This document shows, piece after piece, positions 45,673 to 54,689 of a stretch of 64,000 nt of DNA. A program made the translations under genes and the position numbers. Position 1 is the first letter of the stretch. Each line of letters opens with the position of its first letter. This DNA comes from Pseudomonas azadiae (GTDB lineage: Bacteria; Pseudomonadota; Gammaproteobacteria; Pseudomonadales; Pseudomonadaceae). The notes beneath the pieces are model-generated. The model was not told where the DNA came from and made no database searches. It worked only from the letters and a program-made list of their open reading frames with translations. Location: positions 1,054,001-1,118,000 of the forward strand of contig NZ_JAHSTY010000002.1 of the NCBI RefSeq assembly GCF_019145355.1, written 5' to 3'.

Positions 45673-46335
45673 GTGGGGGGCTCGCCTGCGGTGTTGTTCT
45701 TCATATGGGGTGGGCCTACCTTTCGGCCCATGCGCGGTGACATCGTCGGCTCTGCTGTCCGCTGCTTGCTAGGGTGTAGGACGAAGCCTTCAGGCTTGTT
45801 ACGCCACGTGGGTGAGCCGTTGATCTACTATCTGGAAGGCACGCCACTCTGGGTTTGCGGCGCATTTCTCTTGGTCTGCTACTACGGTCTGAGTGCCAGG
45901 AAAACCAGTCGTGAAAGTCAGCGGTCGCTGATCATCACACCGGTTGTTTTGGTGGTCTGGTCACTTCTTTCTCTCGGCTACGCGGACCGCGTTGAGTTGA
46001 CCGTGGGCAGTTGGTTCGCGGGAATGCTTTTAGGTGGCCTAGTCGCATTTGCACTATTTTCTCGACGCGGTCTGACTTTGGACGAGGAGGGCAAGCACCT
46101 GATCGTGCCTGGAACATGGAAAGTTTTTGGTATCTCGCTTCTCTTTTTTGCCGTGAAATACTTCATCGGTTATCAAGCTGCCGTACATCCAGAATTCTCG
46201 GCCACTGGGGAAATGCTCGTCCTTGCTGGTACCGCATCGGGGTTTACGGTCGGCTTGTTCTGCGGACGCACGGGGGTCTTCTACTTGGCATGGCTTGCAC
46301 TTCGAAATGTCCATGGAAGCAAACGCACTATTTGA
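45673..46335 (+). CDS. DUF6622-like membrane protein, start uncertain (up to 220 aa)
   Basis: The convincing part begins near residue 44 (LRHVGEPLIYYLEGTPLWVC) and has five hydrophobic helices, with the PLWVxxAFLLVCYYGL pattern seen in DUF6622 proteins of proteobacteria. Sequence before that is not protein-like, so translation probably starts at a GTG or TTG near 45800. An inner-membrane protein of unknown function. Confidence 0.6.
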   Translation: MGGSPAVLFFIWGGPTFRPMRGDIVGSAVRCLLGCRTKPSGLLRHVGEPLIYYLEGTPLWVCGAFLLVCYYGLSARKTSRESQRSLIITPVVLVVWSLLSLGYADRVELTVGSWFAGMLLGGLVAFALFSRRGLTLDEEGKHLIVPGTWKVFGISLLFFAVKYFIGYQAAVHPEFSATGEMLVLAGTASGFTVGLFCGRTGVFYLAWLALRNVHGSKRTI

Positions 46336-46513
46336 ACTCGCTCGTTAATAGCTCGACGCGCGCTCATAGAGAGGATCGAGCAGCAGCCTTGCAGTCCACC
46401 CGCTGTCATTCGATGACCGCCTTCGCAATCAACGACGCGAACGCCGCTGGTGTATCCACACTCATCTCGACCATGAGCCGTCCTTGGCGAAAGACAGCAA
46501 TCGGCCGAGTGGC

Positions 46514-46612
46514 ATGAGTGGCGCGACGGATGAGTTCACGCTGGCCGCTGCGGTGCAGAACCTGCGACGGCTGGCCAAATTTTCATCTCAAGGGCCACCA
46601 GTCACGGTATAG
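46514..46612 (+). pseudogene. Transposase C-terminal remnant
   Basis: The frame reads MSGATDEFTLAAAVQNLRRL then AKFSSQG and a stop, resembling the C-terminal end of IS5/IS1182-type transposases. A probable IS terminal repeat lies at 46752-46775, at the distance expected for an IS end. The rest of the transposase is absent. The 530-base gap (46336-46867) also has a short minus frame (46406-46515) that looks like the tail of another gene. Confidence 0.4.
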
Positions 46613-46751
46613 GTGCGCCTGCACCAAGCAAAAAACCTCAAATTAACCCACTAGCAGAGCAGCAAAGGTCACCGAAGGGCCGAAAAACCACTCAATGTGG
46701 TGAGTAGGTTCTCCGGTGGTGCTGGTGCCTGAGTTCAGGCAATTTGAAAAT

Positions 46752-46775
46752 CCGACTTTTTCAACAGAATCGGCC
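46752..46775 (-). repeat. Solo IS-type terminal repeat
   Basis: CCGACTTTTTCAACAGAATC followed by GGCC differs by one base from the right end of the 52319-52505 element. Confidence 0.5.
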
Positions 46776-46867
46776 AAAAACCGCCGCTCACCTGAGATAA
46801 ATTTCGAACGTTCCAACGCCTGGAATGGGACCCTCGTAGCCGCAAAACAAAGCCTGTTAACATGCTC

Positions 46868-47428
46868 TCAACGCGGCGCACATTGACCTATCCGAAGAAA
46901 ATCTTCAAGCGCCGCCTGATAGATCGTCAATGGCTGATTGTCCGTATTGAATAGTGCAAACGGAATCATCGTAAGATGTGAAAACGACGTGGAGTTTATC
47001 GAGTAGGTTTTCTGCCTGCAAAAGCGCTGATCCTTATTCAATATAAAATTAAACTTGAAAAGGTTTGTCCGCGTACACCAACTGGGGATCAAACCCAGAC
47101 TCAGGCCCGTCAAGTAATCTTGTCCGCAAGCGCCGCCAGATGAAAACTCCGAGATCTTTATTTCTAATGCGGGCAGAGGCGGGGCGGCAACGCTGGAGCC
47201 CGCATCCTGTGCATCGGGAATAACTTTGAATGTCGCTACGTATGCGTCCTTGCCGAAGCGACTGTCTTTCCATGGGGAGTTTATTGCGTAACTGAAGCTG
47301 GAGATGATTTCTTTTGTTGCGGGTTCTGCGGGTTCATTGATTGTCGGCTGGGACGAGTAAGATGTGCAGCCGGAACAGAGTATCGCAATGCTGACAATCA
47401 CAAACCCGTTGGCTATTAAGCGACACAT
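46868..47428 (-). CDS. Lipoprotein of unknown function (186 aa)
   Basis: Signal peptide with lipobox AILCSGC (Cys21), so the mature protein is lipid-anchored in the envelope. The mature part contains four Cys (SSGGACG, SWCTR, RFCRQ, IGQCA) that may form disulfides. No family recognised. The start MCRLIANGFVIVSIAIL is clear. Confidence 0.7.
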   Translation of the reverse strand: MCRLIANGFVIVSIAILCSGCTSYSSQPTINEPAEPATKEIISSFSYAINSPWKDSRFGKDAYVATFKVIPDAQDAGSSVAAPPLPALEIKISEFSSGGACGQDYLTGLSLGLIPSWCTRTNLFKFNFILNKDQRFCRQKTYSINSTSFSHLTMIPFALFNTDNQPLTIYQAALEDFLRIGQCAPR

Positions 47429-47717
47429 ACTCAGTTTTCCCTAACTATTAATTAGCCGACATTCCTGTCGCTTAATGCCTTATAGCATATCATCTACACG
47501 CCGGATTGCTGAATCAGAATAACATCGCAGACTGTACGCGCGGCACATCGGGAGAGAGAAAAGGCCGCCACCATGATTTCTTTGCCCCAAAGCGTTCCTG
47601 CACTGAATGTTTGCCCCGGATACAGAAGCTAAAGGGAATGAAGCTCACAGCGCCTGCTGTTGGAGCTGATAGTCCTGATGACACCGCTTTCTACGGGAAA
47701 CGCTGGTCTATAAATCA

Positions 47718-47873
47718 ATGCTGCATGGTGACGCTGTGGTTGATGATTTGATTGATAGGAAGGTGACAAGGCAAGCATTTGCAGAGCATTACAGCGGTGA
47801 TGACGTGTTGGCCTTCCTGATGAGCCTGGGCCACATCAAAGCGAGGGAGAATGCATTGAAGCATGGGGTTTGA
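47718..47873 (+). CDS. Possible small protein or gene tail (51 aa)
   Basis: MLHGDAVVDDLIDRKVTRQA then YSGDDVLAFLMSLGHIK has a convincing helical composition. An in-frame stop lies just upstream, and a different frame (to 47750) also looks coding just before it, so this may be the end of a gene frameshifted near 47715. Function unknown. Confidence 0.35.
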   Translation: MLHGDAVVDDLIDRKVTRQAFAEHYSGDDVLAFLMSLGHIKARENALKHGV

Positions 47874-47948
47874 AATCATAACCTTATGATTTAAAAGTGA
47901 AAAAATCTTTATAAATGCATAAGCGCATATGTTCATTTGTGTTTTCAG

Positions 47949-47964
47949 CTGGATTTATGTACAG
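47949..47964. promoter_or_regulatory. LexA-type SOS box upstream of the bacteriocin gene
   Basis: CTGGATTTATGTACAG fits the CTG-N10-CAG pattern of gamma-proteobacterial LexA boxes with an AT-rich centre. It lies 118 bases before the start codon, in an AT-rich leader. DNA-damage induction of the bacteriocin is the natural reading. Confidence 0.65.
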
Positions 47965-48081
47965 TGGTTTTGCTTCGCGTCTAGTATCGTATGAAGACAA
48001 ACAGGACACAGCCTGCTTTTGGGCTGCTGAAATTTAAGATTTGAGCATTTCTGATTTATGCCAAGTCACAAGGAGATTCAT

Positions 48082-49377
48082 ATGTCTACAAATGGAATTG
48101 AGCTACCTCCTATCATCGTCACACCAGATCCCCTTCCGCCTCCACCGCCGCTACCACCAGTACCTGTTGTTGTACCAGGAGTACCTGGTGCGCAACCTCC
48201 TCCTACAGCAGATGTGCCTGTTGGGACTGATGTTGAAACCCTTCTGAGCCTCCCGAAAATCCGCTCTGAAGGATATATTATACCTATTGCGGGTAAAGCA
48301 ACCCGAGCACAAGTGGATATAGAAGCCGCTTTCAATGCGAATTTTCCAAATATTGCAGCTGAAACTGAAGGAGAAGTAGCCACTGCGCTTGGAGATGTTA
48401 GCCTACTAACTGACCTGGAAAAAAAGCAAAAAGAAAAAACTGTTGTAGATGTTTTGATTGCTCAATCGCAAGATCTACTTACTAACAATAATGCTGTTGC
48501 TAATTCGTACTTTGGGCGAGATCCGCTTGCAGTAGAATTTAAAAAGAACGCAGTATATCTCGCAATGGATATTACTGAAGCTAAACGTCCAGGCACTCCG
48601 ATTGAAGTCTATAGGTCCTTTGTCGCGTCTATTTCAGCTGTTTATGAAAGTAAAAAGCTGGTTGAAAAAATCCGGATTCTCACTGAAAAGTCTAATGCTT
48701 TGACCCAAGCGGTTGCAGCAGCACAAGCTGCAGAGGATGAACGTATTGCGGCTGAAGCAGCAGCAAAAAAAGCTGCAGAGGAAGCAGAAGCAAAACGAAT
48801 TGCCGAAGAAAAAGCAAAGGAAGAGGAGGAAATTAAGGGGGCTATCAAATTCACTGCTGATTTCTACAAAGAAATCGGAGAGAGATATGGCGCTCAAATG
48901 TCGGCATTAGCTACAGATTTGGCTGAAACGGCCAAAGGTAAAACGCTTCGTAATGCTGAAGAGGCTTTGAAGGCTTTTGATCAATACAGGGATCATCTGG
49001 ATAAGAAGTTCAGTGCTGCAGATCGTGCCGCCATCGTGAATGCTCTGGATTCACTTGATCGAGCCGAGTTGGCAAAAAACCTCAACATCTTCGCAAAAGG
49101 GTTTGGCTATACTGGCAAAGCCTTTGATGCGTATGACTTGGTTGAAGAGGTGAAGAAAAGCTATGCTTCGGGTGATTGGAACAACACTGTGCTGAAAGTT
49201 GAAACACTTTTTGCCGGCAGCGCAGCTACAGGTCTAATTGCTTTTGCTTTCGGAGTGACCGTCTCCACACCAGTTGGTATCGTAGCTTTTGCCCTGATTA
49301 TGGCACTTGTCAGTGCTTATATTGATGATGCGCACGTGAAGCAATTCAACGACGCTCTTGATGCAATTTTGCCTTAA
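48082..49377 (+). CDS. Pore-forming S-type-pyocin/colicin-like bacteriocin (431 aa)
   Basis: ATG 48082 has AAGGAG upstream. The N-terminus (STNGIELPPIIVTPDPLPPP) is the Pro-rich start typical of Pseudomonas S-type bacteriocins. Residues about 50-200 are the receptor/translocation part, residues 200-255 an Ala/Glu/Lys coiled coil. The last 180 residues form a colicin pore domain: FYKEIGERYGAQM, LRNAEEALKAFDQYRDHLDK, LAKNLNIFAKGFGYTGKAFD and a hydrophobic hairpin (about 380-415, GLIAFAFGVTVSTPVGIVAF). It kills related strains by depolarising the inner membrane. Immunity gene is convergent downstream; a LexA box lies upstream. Confidence 0.85.
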   Translation: MSTNGIELPPIIVTPDPLPPPPPLPPVPVVVPGVPGAQPPPTADVPVGTDVETLLSLPKIRSEGYIIPIAGKATRAQVDIEAAFNANFPNIAAETEGEVATALGDVSLLTDLEKKQKEKTVVDVLIAQSQDLLTNNNAVANSYFGRDPLAVEFKKNAVYLAMDITEAKRPGTPIEVYRSFVASISAVYESKKLVEKIRILTEKSNALTQAVAAAQAAEDERIAAEAAAKKAAEEAEAKRIAEEKAKEEEEIKGAIKFTADFYKEIGERYGAQMSALATDLAETAKGKTLRNAEEALKAFDQYRDHLDKKFSAADRAAIVNALDSLDRAELAKNLNIFAKGFGYTGKAFDAYDLVEEVKKSYASGDWNNTVLKVETLFAGSAATGLIAFAFGVTVSTPVGIVAFALIMALVSAYIDDAHVKQFNDALDAILP

Positions 49378-49387
49378 AAAAGAAGGC

Positions 49388-49418
49388 GAAAAGTGGCCTT
49401 TTTAGGCCACTTTTTTTA
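49388..49418. terminator. Bidirectional terminator between bacteriocin and immunity genes
   Basis: AAAAGTGGCC-TTTTTA-GGCCACTTTTTTT: a strong stem with A run on the left and T run on the right, so it can serve both convergent genes. Confidence 0.8.
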
Positions 49419-49740
49419 ATGCCATATAAATTAAATATATACAAAAAATGGGGACTGCTAGGATCGTGCAGGCCACATAAAAGATAGCATACAGACCATT
49501 TTTTCCTGGTGACTCAGTAAATAAGCCAGTAGTCCAGAATTCTCGCGTAGTGAAGCGAAGCGCCGCTTTTTCGATTATCATCCGCGAAAAAGGGAATAAA
49601 AAAGTACTACATAAACCCATCGTTAAAAAAATGGGGTTTGTTCTTTCTACGAATGCTTCCCCTCCAAACCATTTAGTAAAAAATAAAATGAAAATTCCTA
49701 TCGAGATTATAAAGTTCTTGAAATAATATTTAATATACAA
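49402..49740 (-). CDS. Colicin E1/pyocin pore-former immunity protein (112 aa)
   Basis: A 112-residue protein with three to four membrane helices (about 8-25, 35-52, 83-105) starting MYIKYYFKNFIISIGIFILF. Size, topology and position (convergent to the pore-former, on the opposite strand) match ColE1-type immunity proteins, which sit in the inner membrane and block the pore domain. Start codon is TTG 49740; ribosome site is weak. Confidence 0.75.
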   Translation of the reverse strand: MYIKYYFKNFIISIGIFILFFTKWFGGEAFVERTNPIFLTMGLCSTFLFPFSRMIIEKAALRFTTREFWTTGLFTESPGKNGLYAIFYVACTILAVPIFCIYLIYMALKKVA

Positions 49741-50192
49741 AGTTTGCTCGCGTTAAAGTCAGTTTAGTTTATCGGCTGCCATGCACATATCTATAATAGC
49801 AAATATGGTTAATGGCTATGGGCTATCATCTGGAATGGGGCACGCCCTCACCTCTAGCTTGCAATTTAGCACCAAGATGAGCTAATTGTTAAAGTGATTA
49901 ATTCTGTCTGCTGAATGAAATATTTTGCTAATGCGTATATTTTGTAGATTAAGTTTTAAACTATAAAAGCAAGCAGCAAGTTATTCATCAGTAACTTCTA
50001 ACCAAGTGGCCAGCGACGCGGTGAAAGCCGCTTTGCTGGACAGCCAGGCCCTTCTGTCTGTCGTCTCTGAAGCGATTCTGACCCCGGTTGCTGCACTCTT
50101 GGGCGATAGCCCATTCACAAAAAGCAACTTTTGGCCGAATTCTGCCTGTCGCGAAAGGCTGAAAACGGCCAAAAGCGGACTTCCGGGTAATC
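49741..50192. other. AT-rich gap ending in intergenic repeats
   Basis: 49741-49980 is AT-rich and empty. 49990-50185 holds diverged units of the GGCCGAT-type repeat (for example TTTTGGCCGAATTCTGCC and ACGGCCAAAAGCGGACTTCC), arranged as imperfect palindromes. Confidence 0.45.
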
Positions 50193-50915
50193 CTACGAAA
50201 TAATGGATTTTTCACTGTTATTATTTATGAAAACTTCAGTGTTCTCAGCATTCGCCTCTTGCTCAAGCTCAATCTGTGCTCTTTTGAGATAGCGACGGAT
50301 TCGGGTGTCTCGCGTTTGAGCAGTTCGAAAGCCATCAAGTCCTAAGGACACCACAACGGCCAAAGATCCAATTGCTAGAATGTACAATAGAGCTTGCGTG
50401 GGCCAAGCTGGAGTTTTTTGAAGGTATGCGGTAAAAAGACTTACTAATGCTGATATAAGTATTACTGTAATAAAGTGTTGGTTGATCAGGAAAGGCTTAG
50501 ACGGCGGGCTTAGGGTTTCGGAGTATTCGGCGATAGCTTTAAGCTTCATTGGCGTGTATTTAACCTGCTTGATTCTTTGTAGAAAAAAAGCATAAGCCAA
50601 GATGTCGGTACGCTCTGACAATCGTTGCTGAGCAATGTCGTACTGCTCGTACTCAATAGGGTAGAGCTTTGCTAGCAGCGTCTCTACTGACTTAAAAAAC
50701 ACCATCATAGAAACGGCCATTCCCGTCATGCATATAAACGGCCATAGAGGATTTTTGAACCAGTAAAGAGTGGACGATATTGTAATCATTACCAGCATTG
50801 TCACCAACGCCGGTAGGAGGTATCGCTTACGTCCACAGACTTTTAATCGTTCATAGCCAAATATACGATTACTTTCAACGTAGATTTTTTTTATTTGCGA
50901 CCAGTTTTTATGCAT
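50193..50915 (-). CDS. Hypothetical four-helix membrane protein (240 aa)
   Basis: AGGAA precedes ATG 50915. Hydrophobic helices at about 32-50, 58-76, 147-165 and 170-192; a cytosolic loop of 70 residues between the pairs and a polar, acidic C-terminal tail. The 2+2 arrangement resembles SLATT/effector-type small membrane proteins in a general way but no signature is decisive. Close to the bacteriocin module yet separated by repeats. Confidence 0.55.
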   Translation of the reverse strand: MHKNWSQIKKIYVESNRIFGYERLKVCGRKRYLLPALVTMLVMITISSTLYWFKNPLWPFICMTGMAVSMMVFFKSVETLLAKLYPIEYEQYDIAQQRLSERTDILAYAFFLQRIKQVKYTPMKLKAIAEYSETLSPPSKPFLINQHFITVILISALVSLFTAYLQKTPAWPTQALLYILAIGSLAVVVSLGLDGFRTAQTRDTRIRRYLKRAQIELEQEANAENTEVFINNNSEKSIIS

Positions 50916-51095
50916 TTCGTCATTCCTTTCGACAGAGACTGCACTCTATTTTCCTGAGTTTTTTCGGTTTGCACAAATTGTTTTAAGCCGTGAGCAGTCA
51001 ATCTGCGACAGACAACAACTGGCCTGAAAGCTGTCAGTTATGAATGATCCAGCAGAAGTCCCTCGGGCCTCTTTTGACCTTTAGGGGGATCGCCT

Positions 51096-51581
51096 TTACA
51101 GACGCATTCCCATCTCGAAAGCACGAGTCTCAAACCCGAACTCTGTGTACATGCGAGCAGCACGTGCATTGAACGGCCAGACGGACAACCTCAAGTCGTG
51201 GGCGTCATTTTCGATAGCCCAGTTTTTAACGAGCTGAATAAGCATACGTCCAATACCTTTCCCCCAAAATTGCTCGGCAACACATACCGATCCAATGCGA
51301 ACAACATTCAGCGGTTGCATCAGCGGCCCAGAGCTTGCTGACAGGCTGGCAGTAATGAAGGCTGCGGCCTGGTGACCGACATTCGCGATGAACACAACCT
51401 GACCCGGTTTCTCGAAAAGACCTGACCAGTGAGGAAGATCGCGCGAAAAGTCTTGGGTGGCAGCCGCGTAAATATCGGGGCGGGCAGCGTGGTGCACCGC
51501 GTTAAGCAATTGTCCTAACTCACAGATGCTCAATGCGTCTTGTACCGTTGCTGCTCGGTAAGTAATGGCTTCGTCCATGAT
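51096..51581 (-). CDS. GNAT-family N-acetyltransferase (161 aa)
   Basis: Starts at ATG 51579-51581 (MDEAITYRAATVQDALSIC) after GGAGAG; the open frame upstream is not coding. Acetyl-CoA-binding motif A CVAEQFWGKGIGRMLIQLVK and motif B NDAHDLRLSVWPFNARAARM are visible, with YTEFGFE at the end. Substrate unknown. An independent second GNAT follows upstream. Confidence 0.8.
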   Translation of the reverse strand: MMDEAITYRAATVQDALSICELGQLLNAVHHAARPDIYAAATQDFSRDLPHWSGLFEKPGQVVFIANVGHQAAAFITASLSASSGPLMQPLNVVRIGSVCVAEQFWGKGIGRMLIQLVKNWAIENDAHDLRLSVWPFNARAARMYTEFGFETRAFEMGMRL

Positions 51582-51786
51582 GTGCAACTCTCCTTGATTG
51601 TGTGGGTGGTTCGCAGGGATCCCGGTCTTTGTCTCATGGCAGGGATGATATTCCAATGGCTGCTTTTGGGCTGTGGATTCAACCGGTCGATGCAACAGAT
51701 TGGTTAAATCCGCAGGCCGAAAGTAGCCATTCCGGACGCTCCTGCACGCAAGAGTGATCGCCATGCGTTGAAGGACTATCCATCAG

Positions 51787-52206
51787 TCATTTGATATGTC
51801 GGTAGACCTTTGTTGTACGGACCGAAAATCCGGCCCCCTCATATAAACGATGGGCAGATTCACGATCTGGATTGGAGGTTAAATCCAGAGTTCTCGCGCC
51901 GAGGTCACGGCTTTTTTCTATTGCTGCTTGTATGAGTGCTTTGCCGACCCCTTGACCTCGAGCACTGGCATCTACTACGACGTCTTCGATCCAGGCACGA
52001 ATACCTGTCGGAATGCGAAAATGAATCAGGGTTAGCGCCCCCAAAATGTTTCCTCCACTTGCTGCTCTCACTACCAATAAATCGGAGCACTCTGAATCCA
52101 CAATCTGCTCCAAATCTTCCATTGTCATCGCTTGAGCGTTTCTGGAAAGCTGTGGGAGAAGGTCATTCAAAGATCTGAGCAGCACAGGATCGGTTTCTTG
52201 AACCAC
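51787..52206 (-). CDS. GNAT-family N-acetyltransferase, possible 5' frameshift (139 aa)
   Basis: Motif A VVVDASARGQGVGKALIQAA and LDLTSNPDRESAHRLYEGAG mark a GNAT. The listed start is GTG 52206. A better ribosome site (GAGG) and ATG at 52232-52234 lie just upstream in another frame (MTKSIRY), and a one- or two-base indel near 52213 would join them, so the N-terminus may be frameshifted. Confidence 0.7.
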   Translation of the reverse strand: MVQETDPVLLRSLNDLLPQLSRNAQAMTMEDLEQIVDSECSDLLVVRAASGGNILGALTLIHFRIPTGIRAWIEDVVVDASARGQGVGKALIQAAIEKSRDLGARTLDLTSNPDRESAHRLYEGAGFSVRTTKVYRHIK

Positions 52207-52318
52207 CTCGACAATAGCGGATTGATTTTGTCATTAGAGATCCTCAAGTGAAGGGTGGTGAAACTTCAATGGTTCAATTCGACACACTACCCCGCAGGGT
52301 CTGCGAGTGACCGCTTTT

Positions 52319-52505
52319 GGCCGATTGTGTTGAAAAAGTCGGCTTCGAATTCCACGGCAGAAAAGTACGCACCTGAGATTGAAATCTGAGTTTTGGGCAG
52401 AAGGTTCAGGCCTCGGATTTCACGTAGCAACGTGCAAAACAGGTGTTTTCACCCAATCAGTATTCGAGCGTTTTGGGTAAACCGACTTTTTCAACACAAT
52501 CGGCC
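52319..52505. mobile_element. MITE-like element with 24-bp perfect terminal inverted repeats
   Basis: Left end GGCCGATTGTGTTGAAAAAG + TCGG (52319-52342) is an exact inverted match to the right end at 52482-52505. The 139 bases between carry no open frame. A near-identical solo end lies at 46752-46775 beside a transposase remnant. Most likely a non-autonomous derivative or internal deletion of an IS. Confidence 0.6.
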
Positions 52506-52586
52506 GATTTCCGCCACTCACGACAGGCCGAAATCGACCCAGCGCAGCCTTTCTGCACCGGCAGAAGTCGTCCTGCATGTGACCAT

Positions 52587-52931
52587 TCAAAAGTCCGGGA
52601 ACAATCTTCCGACTTTGTTCAGCCCCACAAGACGAATGAACCCACGCGGGCTGACAGGCTCGGACAGGTAAGTACCGTCCCTCGGATTCATCGCGATTGT
52701 CTGCTCACCATTCCACCAAAGCAGATCTCCGTTGTCAGAAATGCTCCATAATATGTAGCTGGACAGATCAAGGCTGTGCCAGCGCTCGGATTTTATGAAG
52801 TCCCAGCCAATGTTCTGCTTGCGCAGATTGAGGTTCGGGTTGTCTGAATCGTCCAGAATGGAAAAAAAACCATAGGGACGAGCCCCGAAATCCTGAAGCA
52901 CCGCCTCCAGTTCAGCCTTTACCTTAGGCAT
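52587..52931 (-). CDS. SMI1/KNR4 (SUKH)-like protein (114 aa)
   Basis: ATG 52929-52931 (MPKVKAELEAVLQDFG). The body has the SUKH-type ending: RWHSLDLSSYILWSISDNGD, LLWWNGEQTIAMNPRDGTYL and SPRGFIRLVG. SUKH proteins are typically cytosolic immunity proteins of polymorphic toxins; no toxin gene is nearby, so it would be an orphan. Weak ribosome site. Confidence 0.6.
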   Translation of the reverse strand: MPKVKAELEAVLQDFGARPYGFFSILDDSDNPNLNLRKQNIGWDFIKSERWHSLDLSSYILWSISDNGDLLWWNGEQTIAMNPRDGTYLSEPVSPRGFIRLVGLNKVGRLFPDF

Positions 52932-53238
52932 TTCCAAAATTCTTCCTTTTTAAACTCTCAATCTGATGCCGCAATATAGCTAATGAGGGTGCCTTTAAGT
53001 AATTCTCGTTGGTAGCGCCTGATAGGCCCCTGGTCATGGCCATCGCACCCTATCATGGCAGGCAGGAGACGTCCCAATGCGGACAGTGGGTTTAGAGCTC
53101 AAACGCAGGACCGCTCATCCTCTTGATTGGCATCCGTACTCACCCCATTTTAGCTCTGCGTAGGATATTTAGTCTTGTTCGGAGAAGTCTCCGGTCGACG
53201 CAACAGATTGGCTAAATCGTTCAGCAGTGTTCGTAAAT

Positions 53239-53418
53239 CTAGTGTTTTTCGAGGGCGATCAACCCGGCGCAAGTCAGCAGGTGACCAGTACCGGCGAGGC
53301 ACGAGGTGCGGTAGCCGTAGCGCGTGGAGTTGCTCACGGACAACAGGTTATTCGGGCCGGGTGCCATATTCCGGGTGAAGGAGGCGGGGACGAAAAGGGA
53401 GAGGGTGGCGAGGTACAT
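53239..53418 (-). pseudogene. LysE-family transporter, N-terminal remnant
   Basis: MYLATLSLFVPASFTRNMAP, then GPNNLLSVSNSTRYGYRTSC and LAGTGHLLTCAGLIAL match the first two helices of LysE/RhtB amino-acid exporters (APGPNNLL signature). Homology ends at 53239, where a repeat-like sequence (GCAACAGATTGGCTAAATC, also near 51690) begins; the remaining three or four helices are missing. Not functional. The preceding gap (52938-53238) holds only this repeat. Confidence 0.65.
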
Positions 53419-53549
53419 CTGAACTTCGGTATCGATTGGGCAGAGGTGGCCACGAGGATAAGAAATCGGCAAGCGCTTTAACAACTGACGAGTTCAAGTG
53501 CGCGGGTCCAGCGTCGATGAAGAGCGGCTGGTCCCGCGTGATTCGGAGA

Positions 53550-53975
53550 TCAATGCTTTATGGCATCACACTCGTTACGCAAGTTGCTGTCTTGAATGTT
53601 GCCGCAGCTTTGACCGTTGACTTTGGCATTGCAGTAAGCGCGTTGATCGTTGTCACTGATGTTGCCGCAGCTTTGGCCATTCATTTCCGCCGAGCAACTG
53701 GCCCGAAGGTTGTTGTCCCGGATATTGCCGCAGCTTTGACCGTTGACTTTGGCATTGCAGTAAGCGCGTTGATCGTTGTCACTGATGTTGCCGCAGCTTT
53801 GACCGTTCATTTCCGCCGAGCAACTGGCCCGAAGGTCGTTGTCCCGGATATTGCCGCAGCTTTGGCCACTGGTTTTGGCCTCGCAATAAGCGCGTTGATC
53901 GCTGTCACTGATGTTGCCGCAACCAGCATAAGCGTAGGTACTCAACATCAATAACATCGCAATGATGGCTCTCAT
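53550..53975 (-). CDS. Exported Cys-rich tandem-repeat protein (141 aa)
   Basis: Signal peptide MRAIIAMLLMLSTYAYA with cleavage after Ala17. The mature protein is six tandem units of 21 residues, pattern CGNI(S/R)DNDxRAxC + 5-6 residues + GQS, each with two Cys. Units alternate in two types, so the DNA has a 126-base higher-order period. Two Cys per unit suggest one disulfide per repeat in the periplasm. ATG 53973-53975 has GGAGAG upstream. Binding or spacer role is inferred; family not known to me. Confidence 0.7.
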   Translation of the reverse strand: MRAIIAMLLMLSTYAYAGCGNISDSDQRAYCEAKTSGQSCGNIRDNDLRASCSAEMNGQSCGNISDNDQRAYCNAKVNGQSCGNIRDNNLRASCSAEMNGQSCGNISDNDQRAYCNAKVNGQSCGNIQDSNLRNECDAIKH

Positions 53976-54689
53976 CACTCTCTCCATGGGGTGTCAGGAA
54001 ATAGCCTGACGCTGACTGATCCAAGATGATCTTGTTGCTGTAACGAGCAATCAAATTGACATCATTTTTTTGGGAAGTTCCATGGGGGGATATGACTTTC
54101 GGGCGTACAGTTTTTATGTTTCGGCGACACCTGAATCGCCCCTGGCTTCGTAGGCATGCGGAGTGACCGCTTTTGGCCGATTGCTGCCCGTCACTAACGG
54201 CAAAAATCGGCCAGAAGCAGCCACTGGACAGGCCTGTTGTCAGTCGCTAAGACCCGGCGGCTTCGATGAAGTCAACAAAGATGTTGCCTGTATGAATCCC
54301 TCAAATGTGCGAGGCAATGGTAACGGTGTGCGTGTAGGGAATTTAGAAGAGGGTAGGCGAGCTCTTGCTCTTCCCAATAACGGCGACGGTCGGCCAACCA
54401 TCGAAATACAACGACCTGACGTAAAGAGAGCCGGTGATCAGATACATTACGATTAAAGAATGCTGACATGAAATGAGTGGTCAAGTGGAGTGCAATTTCC
54501 CGTTGGAGCTGATTGAAAACTGCCCCATTACTTTTGGACATCAGCCCACCTCTTCTGTCTTGGAACCACCCAGTTCGGATCGGCATTTTTGCGCTTCTGC
54601 CTCGACCCATTCAATCATCCAACCGTTCTCGAACCCTGCTGACGTTCCTAATTGATCCGTGCATTGACACAATGGTTGCTTTGGACTGG
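53976..54689. other. Intergenic region with palindromic repeat
   Basis: Contains the palindromic unit 54161-54230 and no convincing gene on either strand. Frames in 54270-54610 have unlikely composition. Confidence 0.4.
54161..54230. repeat. Palindromic intergenic repeat
   Basis: Arms GACCGCTTTTGGCCGATTG and CAAAAATCGGCCAGAAGCAG + CC face each other around a 19-base centre. Related units occur at 641-660, 1594-1613, 50140-50185 and next to the MITE-like element. Confidence 0.55.
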
